A stretch of DNA of 8,374 nt from an uncultured Eubacteriales bacterium (GTDB taxonomy: Bacteria > Bacillota_A > Clostridia > Christensenellales > Aristaeellaceae), in assembly GCA_902803675.1 (NCBI GenBank), contig CADCQZ010000081.1, positions 1 to 8,374 of the forward strand, written 5' to 3'. Made by a program: the position numbers and the translations under genes. The notes below the pieces were generated by a model. The model made no database searches. It worked only from the letters and a program-made list of their open reading frames with translations, and was not told the DNA's origin. This document shows positions 5,803-8,374 of this stretch, piece after piece. The first letter of the stretch is position 1. Each line of letters begins with the position of its first letter.

Positions 5803-6480
5803 ATGCTGACGAGATTACTTGGATTGTTTCTGGCGCTGATGCAGCTGGGGTCCGGCGCGCTGGGCGCGTACGGGGATGAGATGAGTCTGGGGGGCAGGCT
5901 GTTCCTTGTGAACAGGGATTATGCCCTGAGCGCGGATTACGTGCCGGATGACCTGGTCAAGCCGGATGTGAAGGCTTCCTCTTCCGCCGTTCTCATGCGC
6001 AGGGAAGCGGCCGGCGCGCTGGAGGAGATGTTCGCCGCGGCGAAAGCCGAAGGCCTCTCCCTTGTGGCCGTGTCCGGATACCGCAGCTATATGACGCAGA
6101 AGAATATTTTCGCCCGCAAGGTCTCCAAAGTGGGCAGACAGAGCGCCCTCCTGTATGTGGCTCCGCCCGGGACCAGCGAGCATCAGCTGGGCCTGGCCAT
6201 GGACCTTGGCACCAACAGGAGCCAGAGCCTGAACGCGTCCTTCGGCTCCACGAAGGAAGGCCAGTGGGTCAGGGAACACTGCCATGAATTCGGCTTCATC
6301 ATCCGCTACCGGGAGGAGTGGACCGAGATCACCGGTTACGCCTATGAGCCCTGGCATGTCCGTTATGTGGGCAGGCCCCACGCCGAACTGATCCATGAGG
6401 CGGATATCCCGCTGGAATACTATATCCGGGAGCTTCGCAGCGCCCGTTACGCTCAGCTGACCGGAGAGGAGATGCCATGA
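5803..6480 (+). CDS. VanY-type D-Ala-D-Ala carboxypeptidase, paralogue 1 (M15B)
   Basis: The 225-residue product begins with a signal peptide or anchor (1-22) and is otherwise one M15 domain. Motifs are complete: SGYRSYMTQ (91-99), SEHQLGLAMDL (125-135, with zinc ligands His127 and Asp134) and EPWHVRYVG (182-190, with catalytic Glu182 and zinc ligand His185). VanY-type enzymes remove the terminal D-Ala from peptidoglycan stem peptides, trimming crosslinking or vancomycin-target sites. The same frame stays open far upstream (antisense to the NAGPA gene), but only the ATG at 5803 lies downstream of a promoter and gives a signal peptide. It is the shortest of the three paralogues, ending soon after the catalytic domain, and its stop overlaps the next start (ATGA). 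Confidence 0.9.
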   Translation: MLTRLLGLFLALMQLGSGALGAYGDEMSLGGRLFLVNRDYALSADYVPDDLVKPDVKASSSAVLMRREAAGALEEMFAAAKAEGLSLVAVSGYRSYMTQKNIFARKVSKVGRQSALLYVAPPGTSEHQLGLAMDLGTNRSQSLNASFGSTKEGQWVREHCHEFGFIIRYREEWTEITGYAYEPWHVRYVGRPHAELIHEADIPLEYYIRELRSARYAQLTGEEMP

Positions 6481-7283
6481 CCGTCAAAAAAACAGTCTCT
6501 CTGTTCTTTGCCGCGATCCTGACCTTTGCCGTCGTTTTCCCCGCCCTGTCCGCCGGGTGGGATTACCCCCTGTCGCCCCTGGTGGCGGCCAACCTGGGGG
6601 ATTACCTGGTGCTGGCGAATAAAGAACATCTTTTGTCCTCGGACTATGAGCCCACGGATCTTACGAAGCTTTCGGTCCGCCGCGCGGTGGACGATCCGCA
6701 GCTGAGGAAAGCCGCCGCCGACGCGCTCAGGGACATGTTCGACGCCGCGGAAAAGGACGGCTGCGTTCTTTACGTCAAGAGCGCCTACAGGAGCTACCGC
6801 ACCCAGAACACCATGTACTACAACCGTCTGTCCAACATCGGGCATGATGACGGCATGGTGCAGGCGCCCGGCGCCAGCGATCACCAGACGGGCCTGGGCG
6901 TGGATGTGCTCAACTACGAGTGGACGAAGAAGGACGGCATGAACGCCAAATTCGCTTCCGAGAGGGAAGCGGTCTGGATGGCGGAGCACTGCTGGGAATA
7001 CGGGTTCGTTATCCGCTATCAGAGCGACAAGGAGGACATCACCGGCATCAAGTACGAGCCCTGGCATTTAAGGTATGTGGGCATCGAAGCCGCCGCGTAC
7101 ATGCATGAGAAGAACTACGCCCTGGAGGAGTTCTGGGAGGACTACCGCCGGGCGGTGGCCGATTATGAATCGGCGGGGGGAGATTTCATGTCCCTGGTGT
7201 ATCTGCTCAACCGCCCCAACGAGAAACTGATCGTCGAGGTCCTTGCCAACGGTGAAGAGGAGTATTCCGCGTTTTATGATTAA
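6477..7283 (+). CDS. VanY-type D-Ala-D-Ala carboxypeptidase, paralogue 2 (M15B), divergent
   Basis: This 268-residue protein has a signal peptide (about 1-26) and an M15 domain with all zinc and catalytic residues: SAYRSYRTQ (102-110, where the usual SGYRS Gly is Ala), SDHQTGLGVDV (134-144, with His136 and Asp143) and EPWHLRYVG (194-202, with Glu194 and His197). It is the most divergent copy: SDHQ for SEHQ, GVD for AMD, a longer N-terminal stretch before LVLANKE, and a C-terminal extension of about 50 residues ending in an acidic, Tyr-containing tail. These changes suggest altered substrate preference, while the intact zinc site argues for activity. GAGGAG lies 14 bases before its ATG (6463-6468 region), and ATGA couples it to the previous gene. 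Its 3' end overlaps the next gene by 8 bases. Confidence 0.88.
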   Translation: MTVKKTVSLFFAAILTFAVVFPALSAGWDYPLSPLVAANLGDYLVLANKEHLLSSDYEPTDLTKLSVRRAVDDPQLRKAAADALRDMFDAAEKDGCVLYVKSAYRSYRTQNTMYYNRLSNIGHDDGMVQAPGASDHQTGLGVDVLNYEWTKKDGMNAKFASEREAVWMAEHCWEYGFVIRYQSDKEDITGIKYEPWHLRYVGIEAAAYMHEKNYALEEFWEDYRRAVADYESAGGDFMSLVYLLNRPNEKLIVEVLANGEEEYSAFYD

Positions 7284-8121
7284 GAATCATCCGGCATGCC
7301 TGCTCCTGTGCGCGCTGATCCTCGTGCTTTTCCCCCTGACCGGGGCCCGGGCCGGGGCGTTCGATACGGACGGGATGCTGTGCCTTGTGAACCGGGACGA
7401 GAAGCTGCCGAAGGATTACGTGCCTGAGGACATGGTCCTGCCGGACGTGCCGGTCAACAAGAAAAATCAAAAAGACAAGATCTACATGCGGCCGCAGGCG
7501 GCTGCCGCGCTGGAAGAGCTCTTCGCCGCGGCCGCCGGAGACGGCTATACCCTTCTGGCGGTGTCGGGCTACCGGGCGTACAGCACCCAGAGCGCGCTGT
7601 TCCGGCAGAAAGTGGAAGCCGTGGGGTCCCGGGAAGCGGCCCAGCGCACCGTGGCGCCTCCCGGCGCCAGCGAGCACCAGACAGGTCTGGCCATGGACGT
7701 GGTGTCGGACACTTTCCGCAACCTGAACCGTCTCTTCCTGGAGACGGACGAGGGCATGTGGGTGAACGAGCACTGCTGGGAATACGGCTTTATCATCCGG
7801 TACCGCACAGAATGGAGCGGTGTCACCGGCGTCAAGGCGGAGCCCTGGCATATCCGGTATATCGGCAGAGAACACGCCGAAGCGGTGACCCGGCTCAATA
7901 TCCCCTACGAGACCTATGCCGCTCAGATCCGCCTGCTGCCGGAGTACGTGATCGAGAACGGGACGGCGGAGCTGTTCATGGGCCTGTACCGAGACATGGA
8001 CGCGGGGGACAACGCTCTGATCGAGGTGCTGGAGAATTCCGGGGTGGATCCGTCTCAGCAGCGGGAAGCCCTTGAGGAGGTCACCGCGTACTTTGATCCG
8101 CAGCCGGCGGACGGGCAGTAG
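7276..8121 (+). CDS. VanY-type D-Ala-D-Ala carboxypeptidase, paralogue 3 (M15B)
   Basis: Starting at the ATG at 7276 the product is 281 residues with a signal peptide (1-26, ending Ala-Arg-Ala). The M15 domain shows SGYRAYSTQ (97-105), SEHQTGLAMDV (132-142, with His134 and Asp141) and EPWHIRYIG (189-197, with Glu189 and His192). It is closer to paralogue 1 in the N-terminal LVNRD...DYVP segment, but like paralogue 2 it carries a C-terminal extension, here about 65 residues, containing ALIEVLENSG and an acidic helix. An in-frame TTG at 7243 would lengthen the N terminus with charged residues and spoil the signal peptide. GAGGAG at 7257-7262 is 13 bases before the ATG, slightly far, so coupling through the 8-base overlap probably assists initiation. 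Confidence 0.9.
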   Translation: MIKNHPACLLLCALILVLFPLTGARAGAFDTDGMLCLVNRDEKLPKDYVPEDMVLPDVPVNKKNQKDKIYMRPQAAAALEELFAAAAGDGYTLLAVSGYRAYSTQSALFRQKVEAVGSREAAQRTVAPPGASEHQTGLAMDVVSDTFRNLNRLFLETDEGMWVNEHCWEYGFIIRYRTEWSGVTGVKAEPWHIRYIGREHAEAVTRLNIPYETYAAQIRLLPEYVIENGTAELFMGLYRDMDAGDNALIEVLENSGVDPSQQREALEEVTAYFDPQPADGQ

Positions 8122-8123
8122 CC

Positions 8124-8374
8124 ATGGCTCTCTCGCTCCGGGACAAGCTTAAAAATATGGGCGCCCCGGCACGCCGGAGCGCGGGGGAAGGGCCCGGCGC
8201 GTCGGACTGCTGTGTCCGGGTCTTTTCCGTGCCCGCCGAAGACACGGAGCTGCCGGAATGCTTATCCGGCCGGTCCCTTCATTTGACTTTCGGCGGCGAT
8301 TGGTCCGATATCCGCCGGGAGGACATCCTGTTCCTGGATACGGAGACCAATGGCCTGGGCGGCGGTGCCGGCAC
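8124..8374 (+). CDS. N-terminal part of a YprB/MrfB-like RNase H-fold exonuclease, 3' truncated
   Basis: The 83 complete codons begin MALSLRDKLKN, similar to the start of YprB-family proteins, and end in ILFLDTETNGLGGGAG (68-83). That matches the first exonuclease motif of the YprB RNase H-like domain, with metal-binding Asp72 and Glu74 (DxE of the DEDD class). In Bacillus subtilis the homologue MrfB (YprB) works with the helicase MrfA (YprA) in repair of mitomycin-type DNA damage; whether a helicase follows here cannot be seen. The start lies only 2 bases after the previous stop, so it is probably cotranscribed with the VanY genes, with no strong Shine-Dalgarno. It is functionally unlike its neighbours. 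The family call rests on one motif and is moderately firm. Confidence 0.7.
   Translation, partial: MALSLRDKLKNMGAPARRSAGEGPGASDCCVRVFSVPAEDTELPECLSGRSLHLTFGGDWSDIRREDILFLDTETNGLGGGAG

Noticed and set aside
5815..7875. Three minus-strand open frames that resemble each other (each with a Met-Pro-Gly-Leu stretch near the N terminus)
   Set aside because: Their similarity is a by-product of the three paralogous VanY genes on the opposite strand; the shared stretch is the reverse of the conserved Trp-His-x-Arg-Tyr motif.
2016..8121. Vancomycin-resistance cluster
   Set aside because: VanX- and VanY-type domains are present, but no ligase (VanA/B), dehydrogenase (VanH) or VanR/VanS regulators. The VanX-like enzyme is exported and the operons are separate.

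Overview
The window comes from a GC-rich (by eye about 60% G+C) Gram-positive bacterium, most likely a member of the Clostridia or a related Firmicutes lineage. The reasons are strong GGAGG-type ribosome binding sites, Sec signal peptides with no outer-membrane proteins, VanX/VanY-type wall peptidases, a clostridial-style leucine-rich-repeat protein, an NAGPA-domain protein, and a gene starting at the right edge that resembles the Bacillus YprB/MrfB exonuclease. Taxonomy is inference only. I see no mobile element, integrase, CRISPR array, rRNA or tRNA.

Region 1 (1-2747, + strand) is a tightly packed operon of four genes that enters from the left edge. It holds the coiled-coil tail of a probable MotA/ExbB/ZorA-type channel subunit (5' part missing), a MotB/ZorB-like protein (membrane helix with a proton-site Asp, a 14-residue-repeat coiled coil and an OmpA-like peptidoglycan-binding domain), an unrecognised small membrane-anchored protein, and an exported VanX-like D-Ala-D-Ala dipeptidase. 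Each gene overlaps the next, which suggests translational coupling of a predicted ion-driven stator unit to a peptidoglycan peptidase. The Zorya partners ZorC, ZorD and ZorE are not seen downstream; what lies upstream cannot be seen.

Region 2 (2798-5604, - strand) is a convergent operon separated from region 1 by a bidirectional terminator. In transcription order it encodes an exported NAGPA (phosphodiester glycosidase) protein, a polytopic Lgt-like membrane protein lacking the canonical His, and an exported leucine-rich-repeat protein.

Region 3 (5605-5802) is a compact divergent promoter region. It has two good sigma-A-type promoters facing opposite ways, each with a TTGCAA/TTGCAT -35 element, a 17-base spacer and a perfect TATAAT, plus small palindromes that could be operators.

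Region 4 (5803-8374, + strand) is a second operon. It holds three tandem, overlapping VanY-type (M15) D,D-carboxypeptidase paralogues, followed 2 bases later by the start of a YprB/MrfB-like RNase H-fold exonuclease gene that runs off the right edge.

Taken together, eight or nine of the eleven genes act at the cell envelope and four are M15-type zinc peptidases aimed at D-Ala-terminated peptides. The most unusual feature is the arrangement of stator, unknown protein and exported VanX.
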